This document shows positions 25,142-33,833 of a stretch of DNA of 64,000 bases, piece after piece. The stretch's first letter is position 1, and each line of letters starts with the position of its first letter. The stretch covers positions 62,001 through 126,000 of the forward strand of contig JARLGZ010000269.1 of NCBI GenBank assembly GCA_031292515.1, in the 5' to 3' direction. Under the pieces are notes generated by a model that was not told the origin of the DNA, did no database searches, and worked only from the letters and a program-made list of their open reading frames with translations. The DNA is from Puia sp. (GTDB lineage Bacteria; Bacteroidota; Bacteroidia; Chitinophagales; Chitinophagaceae). The translations under genes were made by a program, and so were the position numbers.

Positions 25142-25705
25142 CTATTTAATCCGTCCCCAGTTTTCGCCGCTCTTGATACGATACATCGTCATCTCGCTGA
25201 CCTTGTACTTCTCGGCGAGTTTCTTGATGGTTAATTGGCGGTTTTTGCTGGAGAGGGTCTTCTTGATGGTCTTCACCTGTGTCGCAGTCAGCTTAAGACC
25301 CACCGTACGGTTGGCCTGCACTTTTTTGTAGGCGATTTTGGCAGGGCTTTTCTGCTGGTGTTCGATCATTTCTTCAAGCGTGGCCCATTTTAGATTCCTG
25401 GCCGCATTGTCCAGTTTGTTGTGATTCACATGAATCACGTATTTGTGTTTCGGAGAGGCTTTGGGATGAAATAAGCGCGCGATCTCCCGGTGGATGTACA
25501 ATGTGCCGTTGTTACCGGGTCGATGCAGGTTCAGTGTCTTGTAGCCGGTAGTAAGAGAACCGTTAAGCAGTTTGCCATCGGTTAACACATCTTCTGAGTA
25601 ACTGGCTACCCTACCCATAGAAGAAAGTGCGTACTTTTTTCGGAGTTGTTTCCAGCCGGGAAACTGCAGTGGTTTCCACGTTTCACTGGTGAGTTTTCTA
25701 ATCAT
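25142..25705 (-). CDS. NUMOD4/HNH protein with C-terminal helix-turn-helix
   Basis: A 187 aa protein. The N-terminus (WKPLQFPGWKQLRKKYALSSMGRVAS) resembles NUMOD4, a module of homing endonucleases. The centre has an HNH-like core (YIHREIARLFHP, VIHVNHNKLDNAARNLKWAT, ~85-118). The C-terminus (LKLTATQVKTIKKTLSSK, LTIKKLAEKYKVSEMTMYRIKSG, ~137-180) is a helix-turn-helix. No intron, intein or phage lies around it. It is therefore either a solitary homing-type endonuclease or a domesticated DNA-binding regulator. The nuclease active site cannot be verified without alignment. Confidence 0.72.
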   Translation of the reverse strand: MIRKLTSETWKPLQFPGWKQLRKKYALSSMGRVASYSEDVLTDGKLLNGSLTTGYKTLNLHRPGNNGTLYIHREIARLFHPKASPKHKYVIHVNHNKLDNAARNLKWATLEEMIEHQQKSPAKIAYKKVQANRTVGLKLTATQVKTIKKTLSSKNRQLTIKKLAEKYKVSEMTMYRIKSGENWGRIK

Positions 25706-25757
25706 TGCCTACAATTTTACTAAAGTTACGGAAAAGATTTTCGAATTACCAGTAACG

Positions 25758-25773
25758 TAAGAAAATTTTCTTA
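25758..25773. promoter_or_regulatory. Perfect 16-bp palindrome upstream of the HNH-HTH gene
   Basis: TAAGAAAATTTTCTTA is fully self-complementary. It overlaps the ligA stop codon and lies 53 bp before the HNH-HTH start. It may be an operator; no direct evidence. Confidence 0.35.
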
Positions 25774-27885
25774 TATGTTTAGAAGGCTCATAAACTCCTC
25801 TTCGGTTAAAATTTTGATCGAAGGGATCTTTTTTGCTTTTTCCAGTTTCGACCCTGCGTCTTCGCCCACCACCAGGTAATTGAGTTTGCTGCTAACCCCC
25901 GATAGTAAGGCCCCCCCGTTCTTTTCGACGATTTCCTCCGCATCGGATCTTTTCAGCCTGGTCAAAGTTCCCGTAAACAAGAACGTTTGCCCATCCAGGT
26001 TGCCTCCCGCAGGTTGGCTGGACCTGTTAGATTGGAGTATCAGACCCAGGGAAGCCAGCTTTTCCAGCATATGCACATTATCCGGGTTGTGGAAGAACTG
26101 GTACACGCTGCCGGCTACCTTGGGGCCTACATCTTCCAGATCCTGCAATTTTTCCAGGGAATACTCCTTGAAATCGAATAAGTGGTCAACGGATGCCGCC
26201 AGTACCTTGGCCGTCGTCTCCCCGACATAACGGATCCCCAGGGCGAAGATGAGCCGGTGAAGGGGTTGTTGCTTGGAAGCTTCGATAGCGGTCCGGAGAT
26301 TGGTGACACTCTTCTCTCCAAAACCTTCCAGCTCCCGGATCTTGTCAAAAGGGAGGTGATAGATGCCGGGTATATCCTTTAGATATCCCAGGTCGAAGAA
26401 TTTTCGGGTATTCGCATCGCCAAAGCTGCGGATGTCCATGGCATCCTTGCTGGCGAAATGAATGATACGCTCCACGACCTGTGCAGGACAATTGATATTG
26501 ACACAGCGCCATACCGCTTCTTCTTCCGGCTTCACCAGCTTGTCATGGCAAACGGGACAATGGGTCGGGAACCGGATCTCCTCTTCCTTGCCGGTACGAA
26601 GCTCCGTCAGGGGCTTTACAATATAAGGGATCACGTCCCCTGCCCGTTCTACCAGCACCGTGTCCCCGATTTTAAGGTCTTTCTCCCGTACGACTTCTTC
26701 GTTGAACAGGGACACCGAGCTCACAGAGACCCCGCTGATGGGTACGGGGTCGATCTTGGCTACGGGTGTGACGCTACCGGTTCTTCCCACCTGGAACTCC
26801 ACTTTACGAAGGACGCTGGTCGCCTGGCGTGCCTTGAACTTAAAGGCGATGGCCCAGCGGGGATGGTGTGTGGTCATGCCCATCTTATCCTGCAAGCCGA
26901 TATCGTTTACCTTAACCACCATCCCGTCGATCTCATAGGGCAGTTCGTCCCTTTTTGCCTCGAACAGCTGGCAATACGCTATAACGGCCTGTATACCCTG
27001 TAAAACCTTTTTTTCCTTTTGCGGACTGCGGAACCCCAGCTCCCAAAGCAGTTTCAGAGAGCCGGCATGGGTCTCCAGCTCCTTTGGAAGCGATTTGCCC
27101 TCCAATAGGGCATAGTAGCTGATGTGGTATAAAAAGGCCTCGAGATTCCGGCGCCCGACCTCGCTGGGGTCTTTTATACGCAAGGAGCCGGCGGCAGCAT
27201 TCCGCGGGTTGGCCAGCGGAGGGATGTTTTGTTCAGCCAGTTGCTGATTGTATTTTGCAAAATTATTCTTGTTCATAAGGATCTCCCCGCGGATCTCTAT
27301 CTGGCGGATACCATAGGCTGAAAATTTTGCCGAGAGGGGCACCGACCGGATCTGACGGATATTGTTCGTGATCTCATCGCCGGCCACCCCATCGCCACGG
27401 GTGACACCCCGTAACAACCGGTCGTTCTCATAAATCAGGGAGATACTGGCGCCGTCGAATTTCGGCTCGACGCAATACTCCGGTTCGGCAAGACCCGTTA
27501 GTTCTCTTGCCTTCCGGTCCCAGTCCAGGAGATCATCGGCATTATAGGAATTCTCCAGGGAGAGCATGGGAACGAGGTGCTGGACGGTCGGAAAGTCTTT
27601 CGTAAGGCCCTTGGCGACCCGTTGGGTCGGAGAGTCTTCTGTGACCCATTCGGGGTGTGCCGCTTCGATCGCCTCCAGTTGTTTGTAAAGAGAATCATAT
27701 TCAAAGTCGGATAGCAGCGGATCGTTCAGGATCTGGTACCTGTATTCATGGAAACGGAGAACATCCCGCAAGGCTTCGATGCCGCCCGCTTTTTTTAGCA
27801 GGATGTCCCCGGTAAGAGGGGCGCCCCCGGAAAACAAAGAGCCGGACAATTTCTGCAGGCGTTGGGTCTGGTCGGAAGAATACAT
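25771..27885 (-). CDS. ligA: NAD-dependent DNA ligase
   Basis: A 704 aa replicative ligase. The adenylation domain has the nucleotidyl Lys in VEPKFDGASI (~130) and RGDGVAGDEITNN. An OB fold follows, then the Zn finger CPVCHDKLVKPEEEAVWRCVNINC, HhH repeats (LEGFGEKSVTNL, LEDVGPKVAGSV) and a C-terminal BRCT domain (FLFTGTLTRLKRSDAEEIVEKNGG). Complete and of normal length. It lies 44 bp after the HD-hydrolase gene on the same strand, so the two may be co-transcribed. Confidence 0.97.
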   Translation of the reverse strand: MYSSDQTQRLQKLSGSLFSGGAPLTGDILLKKAGGIEALRDVLRFHEYRYQILNDPLLSDFEYDSLYKQLEAIEAAHPEWVTEDSPTQRVAKGLTKDFPTVQHLVPMLSLENSYNADDLLDWDRKARELTGLAEPEYCVEPKFDGASISLIYENDRLLRGVTRGDGVAGDEITNNIRQIRSVPLSAKFSAYGIRQIEIRGEILMNKNNFAKYNQQLAEQNIPPLANPRNAAAGSLRIKDPSEVGRRNLEAFLYHISYYALLEGKSLPKELETHAGSLKLLWELGFRSPQKEKKVLQGIQAVIAYCQLFEAKRDELPYEIDGMVVKVNDIGLQDKMGMTTHHPRWAIAFKFKARQATSVLRKVEFQVGRTGSVTPVAKIDPVPISGVSVSSVSLFNEEVVREKDLKIGDTVLVERAGDVIPYIVKPLTELRTGKEEEIRFPTHCPVCHDKLVKPEEEAVWRCVNINCPAQVVERIIHFASKDAMDIRSFGDANTRKFFDLGYLKDIPGIYHLPFDKIRELEGFGEKSVTNLRTAIEASKQQPLHRLIFALGIRYVGETTAKVLAASVDHLFDFKEYSLEKLQDLEDVGPKVAGSVYQFFHNPDNVHMLEKLASLGLILQSNRSSQPAGGNLDGQTFLFTGTLTRLKRSDAEEIVEKNGGALLSGVSSKLNYLVVGEDAGSKLEKAKKIPSIKILTEEEFMSLLNI

Positions 27886-27929
27886 AAATGGTTTTTGATG
27901 CCGTAAAAATAAGCCAATCGAACCTCTTT

Positions 27930-28535
27930 CTACTGCACTTCCTTCTGGTGGTCGATGATGAATTGTATGATCTCCTCCAGGGGATGGTCGATGCGGCTGA
28001 TGGCATCATTGATATCGTCCCGGCTTACCTGTGCAGCAAAAGAAGGAGTCTTCAATTTCTTCAGGATGCCCTTTACGTCCATCCCCTCGTACCGGGAGGG
28101 GCGGATCAGGGCAGCGGCATGGATAAAACCGGATAGCTCGTCAAAAGTATAGATCATCCTGTCCATCGCATTCTCCGGTTCGACGCCGAAGTGACGGGGA
28201 CCATGTGCCGCGATGCAATGGATGACTTCGGGGTCGATATTCATCTCTTCCAGTTTTTCAATAATGACCCGGCAGTGTGAGTCGGGGTGTTTTTCCCAAT
28301 CGGCATCATGCAGGAGACCAGCCAGTTCCCATTTCAACGCCGTCTGTTCGTCGGCCCCCTCTTTTTCCAGCGCCCAGGCTTTCATCACCGCGCCGACCTG
28401 GCGCATATGCAGCCGCAACCGCTCGTTGGGCACCCATTCAGTAAGCAGGCATAACGCATCGGAAATGGGTAGCAGGCGGCCCTTGTTGTCCGGATGACCG
28501 AACTCGCTTCGTCCGAGGTGGAGAGGGGATGGCAT
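27930..28535 (-). CDS. HD (HDIG-type) hydrolase
   Basis: A 201 aa protein with an HD-domain pattern: LRLHMRQVGAVMKAWA (first His), ELAGLLHDADWEKHP (HD pair) and IHCIAAHGPRHFG. This subfamily of small HDIG proteins is common, with probable nucleotide or phosphate-ester hydrolase activity; the substrate is unknown. The first ~25 residues are less typical, and the real start may be slightly downstream. Upstream of ligA on the same strand. Confidence 0.75.
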   Translation of the reverse strand: MPSPLHLGRSEFGHPDNKGRLLPISDALCLLTEWVPNERLRLHMRQVGAVMKAWALEKEGADEQTALKWELAGLLHDADWEKHPDSHCRVIIEKLEEMNIDPEVIHCIAAHGPRHFGVEPENAMDRMIYTFDELSGFIHAAALIRPSRYEGMDVKGILKKLKTPSFAAQVSRDDINDAISRIDHPLEEIIQFIIDHQKEVQ

Positions 28536-28882
28536 AAAATAATTGTTTGAGGCAATTTACTTCCCTTTATCGGCACTTCCCGGCCAAAACGTCAATCGCC
28601 CTGAGGCTCTTTTTTTGGGTTCTGCTCCTTCGCGTCTTGTTCCCTTTGCTCTAAAAGGGACCATGTTCGACAGCGACATAAATTATCGGGCAAAATATTT
28701 ATTGAAAACCAACCAGTTGCAAAGGTGTCTTCAAAAATAGTCCTCTTTTTTCTTGGAACTGTTCCTCTCTTCATCCTACCTTTGCGGTCCATTTTAAAAG
28801 TGAACCGATGGTTCGCAGAAGCAAACCGCAGGTTCGCTGGCCGAAGGCCCCATCGTTTAGCCATTTTGCATCGAATGGCTGA
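28536..28882. other. Intergenic region and rplM leader
   Basis: No convincing ORF; the 65-aa and 106-aa ORFs in the track have no protein character. The first ~240 bp hold only a short hairpin (TCCCTTT/AAAGGGA). The second part is the 5' leader of rplM, with a repeated GGTTCGC, a GGCC-GAA-GGCC hairpin and a 7-bp hairpin AGCCATT/AATGGCT (28859-28880) that ends just before a micro-ORF. Confidence 0.55.
28777..28784 (+). promoter_or_regulatory. -7 promoter box TACCTTTG of the rplM operon
   Basis: It matches TAnnTTTG, with TTG at 28753-28755 as a possible -33 element 21 bp upstream. It leaves a leader of about 170 nt before rplM. Confidence 0.7.
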
Positions 28883-28963
28883 ATGATGAAAAAGATATTC
28901 GGTGCAAAACAATTTAGTGTCGCTGGGATAGCAGCGGCTTCATGTAAAAACAAAAGACAATGA
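28883..28963 (+). CDS. Micro-ORF overlapping the rplM start (26 aa)
   Basis: Begins with two ATG codons ([18 protein letters not shown]...) and ends with a TGA that overlaps the rplM ATG (CAATGA). It lies directly after a hairpin in the rplM leader. The overlap suggests translational coupling or a regulatory leader peptide for the L13 operon. It is unlisted in the ORF track because of its length. Whether it is translated is unknown. Confidence 0.4.
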   Translation: MMKKIFGAKQFSVAGIAAASCKNKRQ

Positions 28964-29403
28964 GCAAATTACATTTCACCACAAAACATGCGAATGAGGC
29001 TACCGTTCAGCGCGACTGGTATGTTGTCGACGGTACTAATCAAACCGTAGGTCGCATGTGTGCCAGGATCGCAGCGGTACTGCGAGGCAAGAATAAGGCT
29101 TATTATACCCCCCACGTGGATTGCGGCGACTTTGTCGTCGTGATCAATGCCGACAAGGTCATCTTCACGGGCAATAAGCTGGAAGACAAGATCTATATCA
29201 ACTTCTCAGGCTACCCGGGCGGTAAAAAGGAAGAGGCGGCTAAAAACCTCCTGAAACGCCGTCCCGATGCGGTGATCGAAAGGGCCGTAAAAGGCATGCT
29301 GCCGAAGAATCGTCTCGGCCGCAAGATGTACAAGAAATTATTTGTGTATGCCGGTGCACAGCATCCGCACACCGCACAGCAACCTAAAACATTCAACTTC
29401 TAA
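28960..29403 (+). CDS. rplM: 50S ribosomal protein L13
   Basis: A 147 aa protein matching L13 along its length: [90 protein letters not shown]. First gene of rplM-rpsI, the usual order, here followed by rpsB-tsf. Preceded by a structured leader and overlapping micro-ORF. Confidence 0.97.
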   Translation: MSKLHFTTKHANEATVQRDWYVVDGTNQTVGRMCARIAAVLRGKNKAYYTPHVDCGDFVVVINADKVIFTGNKLEDKIYINFSGYPGGKKEEAAKNLLKRRPDAVIERAVKGMLPKNRLGRKMYKKLFVYAGAQHPHTAQQPKTFNF

Positions 29404-29414
29404 TTTTTCTGATA

Positions 29415-29804
29415 ATGGAAAAGCAAAAAAATGCAGTTGGTCGTCGTAAGCAGGCGGTTACCCGCGTGTTCCTCAGCAAGGGGGACGGCAAAATCACGAT
29501 AAATGGCAAAAGCTATAAGGACTATTTCTCCCTGGTATATCTCCAGAACCAGGTCGAACTTCCTCTGAAGACCGTTGAACTCCTGGATAAGTATGATGTG
29601 AAGATCAATGCTGCAGGTGGTGGAATCAAAGGACAGGCAGAAGCCGCTAAGCTCGGTATCGCAAGAGCCCTGCTCGAAGTGAATCCTGAACTTCGCCCCG
29701 CCCTGAAGGCCGCAGGCGTACTCCGGCGCGATCCCAGATCCGTCGAGCGTAAGAAACCGGGTCGTAAGAAAGCAAGAAGAAGCTACCAGTTCAGCAAACG
29801 ATAA
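29415..29804 (+). CDS. rpsI: 30S ribosomal protein S9
   Basis: A 129 aa protein with the S9 pattern: VGRRKQAVTRVFLSKGDGKITINGK, DVKINAAGGGIKGQAEAAKLGIARAL, and the basic tail VERKKPGRKKARRSYQFSKR whose final Arg reaches the P-site tRNA. It follows rplM after 11 bp. Confidence 0.97.
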   Translation: MEKQKNAVGRRKQAVTRVFLSKGDGKITINGKSYKDYFSLVYLQNQVELPLKTVELLDKYDVKINAAGGGIKGQAEAAKLGIARALLEVNPELRPALKAAGVLRRDPRSVERKKPGRKKARRSYQFSKR

Positions 29805-29830
29805 TTGTAAACTCGAATACTCATACAATA

Positions 29831-29875
29831 TTTCCGGCTGCCTTCGTCGACCAATAGGCGGAGGACAGCCGGAAA
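29831..29875 (+). promoter_or_regulatory. Long hairpin in the rpsI-rpsB gap
   Basis: A perfect 10-bp outer stem TTTCCGGCTG/CAGCCGGAAA with a partly paired 25-nt interior, ending 15 nt before the rpsB ATG. No U-run follows, so it is more likely an S2 leader regulatory element than a terminator. Confidence 0.5.
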
Positions 29876-29890
29876 CTCAAAAAAAATACA

Positions 29891-30772
29891 ATGGAAAACA
29901 ACACTTCATTGCAACAGCAACTCCTCGAAGCAGGTGTTCACTTTGGTCACCTGCGTAAGAAGTGGAACCCCAAAATGCTGCCTTATATCTTCGCGGAGAA
30001 AAAAGGCATCCATATCATCGATCTGAACAAGACCACCGAAAGCCTGCAGGAGGCTGCCGCTGCGTTGAAACAGATCGCCAAGAGCGGGAAAAAGGTCATG
30101 TTCGTCGGCACGAAAAAACAAGCGAAAGAAATCATCACGGATTGCGCCCGGAAGGTGAATATGCCTTTCGTCACCGAACGCTGGCTGGGTGGTATGCTCA
30201 CCAATTTCAATACCGTTCGCAAGAGCGTGAAGAAAATGCAGAGCATCGACAAAATGCTGACCGACGGCACTTTCGACAGCATCACAAAAAAAGAACGACT
30301 GACACTGGCCCGCGACAAGGACAAGATGGAAAAAGTACTCGGAGGTATCGCCCAACTGGGTCGTGTCCCCGCAGCGCTCTTTATCGTGGACATCGGGCAT
30401 GAGCACATCGCCCTGGCCGAAGCAAAACGCCTCGGTGTCATGACCTTTGGCATGGTGGATACCAACTGCGATCCCAATAAAGTAGACTTCGCCATTCCCG
30501 CGAACGACGACGCTACCAAATCCATCGCGATCATCGCCAACTATGTAACCGCCGCTATCGCAGAAGGCCTCGCCGAAAGACAGGCTGCCAAAGATGACGA
30601 CGTTGAAGACGTGACTTCCGATGAGAACGAGAAAAAAGCTGCCCGTCTGCAGGCGGAAGCAGAATCGGAAGCCGCCCGCGCACGTGGCGAAAAGGTTAAA
30701 GGCAGCAGCCAGCCAAAGCGCAGGATTGCCAATTCCGGACCTCGCCGCCCGGGCGGTGGAGGACCTCGCTAA
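29891..30772 (+). CDS. rpsB: 30S ribosomal protein S2
   Basis: A 293 aa protein. The S2 core is intact ([89 protein letters not shown]). A C-terminal extension of about 60 residues is first acidic ([13 protein letters not shown]) then basic and glycine-rich (RRPGGGGPR); such tails occur in other Bacteroidota S2 proteins. It precedes tsf as in most bacteria. Confidence 0.97.
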   Translation: MENNTSLQQQLLEAGVHFGHLRKKWNPKMLPYIFAEKKGIHIIDLNKTTESLQEAAAALKQIAKSGKKVMFVGTKKQAKEIITDCARKVNMPFVTERWLGGMLTNFNTVRKSVKKMQSIDKMLTDGTFDSITKKERLTLARDKDKMEKVLGGIAQLGRVPAALFIVDIGHEHIALAEAKRLGVMTFGMVDTNCDPNKVDFAIPANDDATKSIAIIANYVTAAIAEGLAERQAAKDDDVEDVTSDENEKKAARLQAEAESEAARARGEKVKGSSQPKRRIANSGPRRPGGGGPR

Positions 30773-30815
30773 TATTCAGACAGGATCCTATTACCAACCA
30801 TTCAAATAAACTGAT

Positions 30816-31664
30816 ATGTCAACTGCAACGATAACAGCAGCCGATATTAATAAATTGCGCCAATCGACCGGTGCCGGCATGATGGACTGCCGCAAAGCCC
30901 TCGTGGAAAGTGATGGCGATTTCGAAAAGGCCATCGACTACCTGCGTAAAAAAGGCCAGAAAGTGGCTGCCCTGCGTAGTGATCGCGAAGCAAAAGAAGG
31001 CGTCATCATCGCCAGTACAGCCGCCGACAACAAAGTCGGTTATATCATCACCTTGGCTTGCGAGACGGATTTCGTCGCCAAGAACGCCGATTTTGTGGCG
31101 TTTGCGCAGGGAATCATGGACATCGCCGTTAAAAACGATATCAAGTCCCTCGACGGGCTCCTTGCTGCAAAGTTGGATGGAGTCTCCGTGTCCGATAAGA
31201 TCAATGACCAGGTAGCCAGGATCGGTGAAAAGATCCAGCTGGCCCGTTTCGAAAGGATCGAAGCCGACGGCGTAGCTGCTTATATTCATGGCGCATATCG
31301 CATGGGCGTGCTGGTGGGGCTTACAAAAAACACGGCCCCCATACTGAGCGCAGGCAGAGACCTGGCCATGCAGATCGCCGCGATGAATCCCGTCGCCGTG
31401 GATGCGGATTCCGTTCCCGCCGAAGTGGTGGCCAGGGAAAAAGCGATCGTCACCGAGCAGATCAAGAACGATCCGAAAATGGCCGGCAAACCCGATCAGA
31501 TGATCGAAAAGATCGCCATCGGCAAGTTGAATGCCTTTTTTAAAGAGAACACGCTGGCTGCACAGCCCTTTGTAAAAGATGGCTCCAAGACCGTGGAGGA
31601 ATACCTGAAAAGCGTAGACCCCACTGTCAAAGTCACGCAGTTCAAGCGGGTTCAGCTGGGATAA
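30816..31664 (+). CDS. tsf: Elongation factor Ts
   Basis: A 282 aa nucleotide exchange factor for EF-Tu. UBA-like N-terminus (DINKLRQSTGAGMMDCRKALVESDGDFEKAIDYLRKKG), the TDFVAKN motif at about 85, and the coiled-coil C-terminal part. It follows rpsB after 43 bp and ends before a strong terminator. Confidence 0.97.
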   Translation: MSTATITAADINKLRQSTGAGMMDCRKALVESDGDFEKAIDYLRKKGQKVAALRSDREAKEGVIIASTAADNKVGYIITLACETDFVAKNADFVAFAQGIMDIAVKNDIKSLDGLLAAKLDGVSVSDKINDQVARIGEKIQLARFERIEADGVAAYIHGAYRMGVLVGLTKNTAPILSAGRDLAMQIAAMNPVAVDADSVPAEVVAREKAIVTEQIKNDPKMAGKPDQMIEKIAIGKLNAFFKENTLAAQPFVKDGSKTVEEYLKSVDPTVKVTQFKRVQLG

Positions 31665-31730
31665 GGCCGGCAGACGGCTCGGCGAAGATCCGTAATAATC
31701 GGACAGAGATCAGCATAAAGAACCTACTAT

Positions 31731-31759
31731 AGAAGGAGAGAAAAAACTCTCCTTTTTTT
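31731..31759 (+). terminator. Intrinsic terminator after tsf
   Basis: 8-bp stem AAGGAGAG/CTCTCCTT, A6 loop, then a T run. It closes the rplM-rpsI-rpsB-tsf transcript. Confidence 0.88.
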
Positions 31760-31836
31760 ATGCCCGTATAAGAGGTTAGCTGAAAAAAATCCTTTCTTTG
31801 CACTGCAAACAATAATGAGAAATTATAACTTTCCAT

Positions 31837-32550
31837 ATGCACCCCAGATATAAACGTATTTTGCTCAAATTGTCCGGTGAAGCACTGATGGGTGATAAAA
31901 GCTTTGGGTTCGACAACGAGGTCATTGCACAATATGCAAGAGATATAAAAAGCATAGTCGACCTGGGCACCCAGGTCGCCATTGTAATCGGCGGCGGAAA
32001 TATCTACCGGGGGATGAATGAAGCGGAAACGGGTATCGAAAGGGCGCATGGCGACTATATGGGCATGCTGGCGACCGTTATAAACGGAATGGCGATGCAG
32101 GCAGGTCTGGAAAAGATCGGCGTCTACACACGGCTGCAAAGCGCCATCAAAATGGAGCAGATTGCGGAGCCCTATATCCGGCGGCGGGCCATCCGCCATG
32201 TCGAAAAAGGGAGGGTCGTCATTTTCGGGGCGGGTACCGGAAATCCCTATTTTACAACCGACACCGCAGGCTCTCTGAGGGCCATTGAAATCAGCGCGGA
32301 AGTTATCCTGAAGGGCACCCGGGTGGATGGTATTTATACGGCCGATCCGGAGAAAGATCCCCACGCACAGAAATTCCAGACCATCACTTTCCAGGAGTGC
32401 ATCTCGAAAAATCTCCGCGTCATGGATATGACCGCTTTTACTCTATGCATGGAGAATCAACTGCCTATCATCGTCTTCGATATGAATAAACCCGGAAACC
32501 TTTTAAAGGTCGTCAAGGGCGAAGAAGTCGGAACATTGGTAAGTGACTGA
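31837..32550 (+). CDS. pyrH: UMP kinase
   Basis: A 237 aa hexameric-type bacterial UMP kinase: [13 protein letters not shown] (ATP site), [13 protein letters not shown], the nucleotide motif [39 protein letters not shown] and [13 protein letters not shown]. It makes UDP for RNA, DNA and cell-wall precursors. It follows tsf but after a terminator, with a weak TTTCTTTG box at 31793-31800. frr, often next, is absent here. Confidence 0.96.
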   Translation: MHPRYKRILLKLSGEALMGDKSFGFDNEVIAQYARDIKSIVDLGTQVAIVIGGGNIYRGMNEAETGIERAHGDYMGMLATVINGMAMQAGLEKIGVYTRLQSAIKMEQIAEPYIRRRAIRHVEKGRVVIFGAGTGNPYFTTDTAGSLRAIEISAEVILKGTRVDGIYTADPEKDPHAQKFQTITFQECISKNLRVMDMTAFTLCMENQLPIIVFDMNKPGNLLKVVKGEEVGTLVSD

Positions 32551-32622
32551 TATACAAGAGATTCAAAAAAACATCTTTAATAACTTGCATATCCGCAGGA
32601 AGCATAGTATTTTTCCGGTCTG

Positions 32623-32650
32623 AAAAACCACCTCAGTTGGTGGTTTTTTT
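32623..32650 (+). terminator. Intrinsic terminator after pyrH
   Basis: 10-bp stem AAAAACCACC/GGTGGTTTTT with a 6-nt loop and continuing T run. Confidence 0.88.
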
Positions 32651-32717
32651 ATAGTTGAGCGCTGTTCATATCCCCTGAAAGCCATTTATGATTTTCCAAC
32701 CCGGAGGACCATATACT

Positions 32718-32725
32718 TAAGTTTG
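32718..32725 (+). promoter_or_regulatory. -7 promoter box TAAGTTTG of the coiled-coil gene
   Basis: It matches TAnnTTTG and overlaps the TTG that the ORF track uses as start, so the real start must be the ATG at 32747. Confidence 0.65.
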
Positions 32726-32746
32726 GGTAATATATTCCGAACCATT

Positions 32747-33784
32747 ATGAACACCTTACCGTTAATACTGGCTTTTCAATTAACCCTCGGCCTCCCCGAA
32801 ATCATCGTCTGCCAAATAGGGGCGCTCGTCTTAGGGTTTACCATACATTTTTTTTGGAGATCCAGGAAGTCCCTGAAAATGGAAGTTCCCGACGAACAAA
32901 CCGGTATCAGCGAAAATGATAACTGGAAGCTCAAGTATTACAATGACATGGACATGCAGGAACGGCTGCAGCAGCAACTCCGGGAACGGGTGGCGCAACT
33001 TCAGGAGAATGAACAGATCATGAACATCGAACTGGAAGAAGTACGCAACCAGTTGGAAGAAGCCGAATACCGCCACCCCGTGGTTGAAAAGAGACAGGCG
33101 GAAGAACCTGTGGCCGTCGCCCAAAGCCAATTGACAGCCGAGCCTGCGGCGGAATACCTGGAGCAACTGAAATCAGCACAGGAGAACCTGTTCGAACACA
33201 ACAACAATATTCACCGGTTGCTTGACCAGATAGCGGCCCTGCAGGAATCTGAAAGCAAATACCAGGCCCTCCAGAAAATAAATGAGCAACTGAACGAACA
33301 GCTGAAAGAGACGAGCCGATCCCTTGCAGATAAAGAGAGCGAGGTCAAACATGCACGCCAGCAGCAGAAGCTCGCGGAAGAGATAACCGCCCGCCTCGAC
33401 AAAGCATACGAAGAATACAATATACTACAGGGTAAGCTGCAGAAGCTGGACGGTTACCTCGGCCAATCCAATAAGAAAAGCGCCGAATACGAAGAACTGC
33501 AGGACTCCTATTTCAAGCTCACCAAAGAGTTCGACGAGATGAAACTGCGCCTGATTTCTCTGCGCGACGAAAATCAACGCCTGAGCCGCATTTTGGCGGA
33601 TACAGAAGACAAGTTGCGCGAAGCCAATTTCCAGCGTCAGCAATTTCAAAAGCGAGCCGCCTTCCTCGAAGAACTTAATAATGACCTGCAACAGGTTTCT
33701 GAGCATAATAAGAAACTCGAAGGCCAGCTCCGCCGCATCAGCGAGATGGAAACCTTACTGGCAAAAGCCACTAAGGGAAAGTAA
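32747..33784 (+). CDS. Membrane-anchored coiled-coil protein (unknown function)
   Basis: A 345 aa protein. One N-terminal membrane segment (LGLPEIIVCQIGALVLGFTIHFFW, ~12-36) is followed by almost continuous heptad-rich coiled coil from ~65 to the end (ERLQQQLRERVAQLQENEQ, EYLEQLKSAQENL, LRRISEMETLLAKATKGK). Such a single-span protein with a long cytoplasmic coiled coil suggests a scaffold or envelope-tethered organiser. I do not recognise a family. It has its own promoter, after the pyrH terminator. Confidence 0.72.
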   Translation: MNTLPLILAFQLTLGLPEIIVCQIGALVLGFTIHFFWRSRKSLKMEVPDEQTGISENDNWKLKYYNDMDMQERLQQQLRERVAQLQENEQIMNIELEEVRNQLEEAEYRHPVVEKRQAEEPVAVAQSQLTAEPAAEYLEQLKSAQENLFEHNNNIHRLLDQIAALQESESKYQALQKINEQLNEQLKETSRSLADKESEVKHARQQQKLAEEITARLDKAYEEYNILQGKLQKLDGYLGQSNKKSAEYEELQDSYFKLTKEFDEMKLRLISLRDENQRLSRILADTEDKLREANFQRQQFQKRAAFLEELNNDLQQVSEHNKKLEGQLRRISEMETLLAKATKGK

Positions 33785-33807
33785 GCCGCCCATCCGTTTC
33801 TTTTTGC

Positions 33808-33815
33808 TAATTTTG
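33808..33815 (+). promoter_or_regulatory. -7 promoter box TAATTTTG of pdxH
   Basis: It matches TAnnTTTG, 18 bp before the pdxH ATG. Confidence 0.55.
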
Positions 33816-33833
33816 GAGTCTGAATGCCAAATC

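Noticed and set aside
28543-28740. 65-aa ORF upstream of rplM
   Set aside because: No protein-like composition, no promoter and no start signal; it ends well before the rplM promoter.
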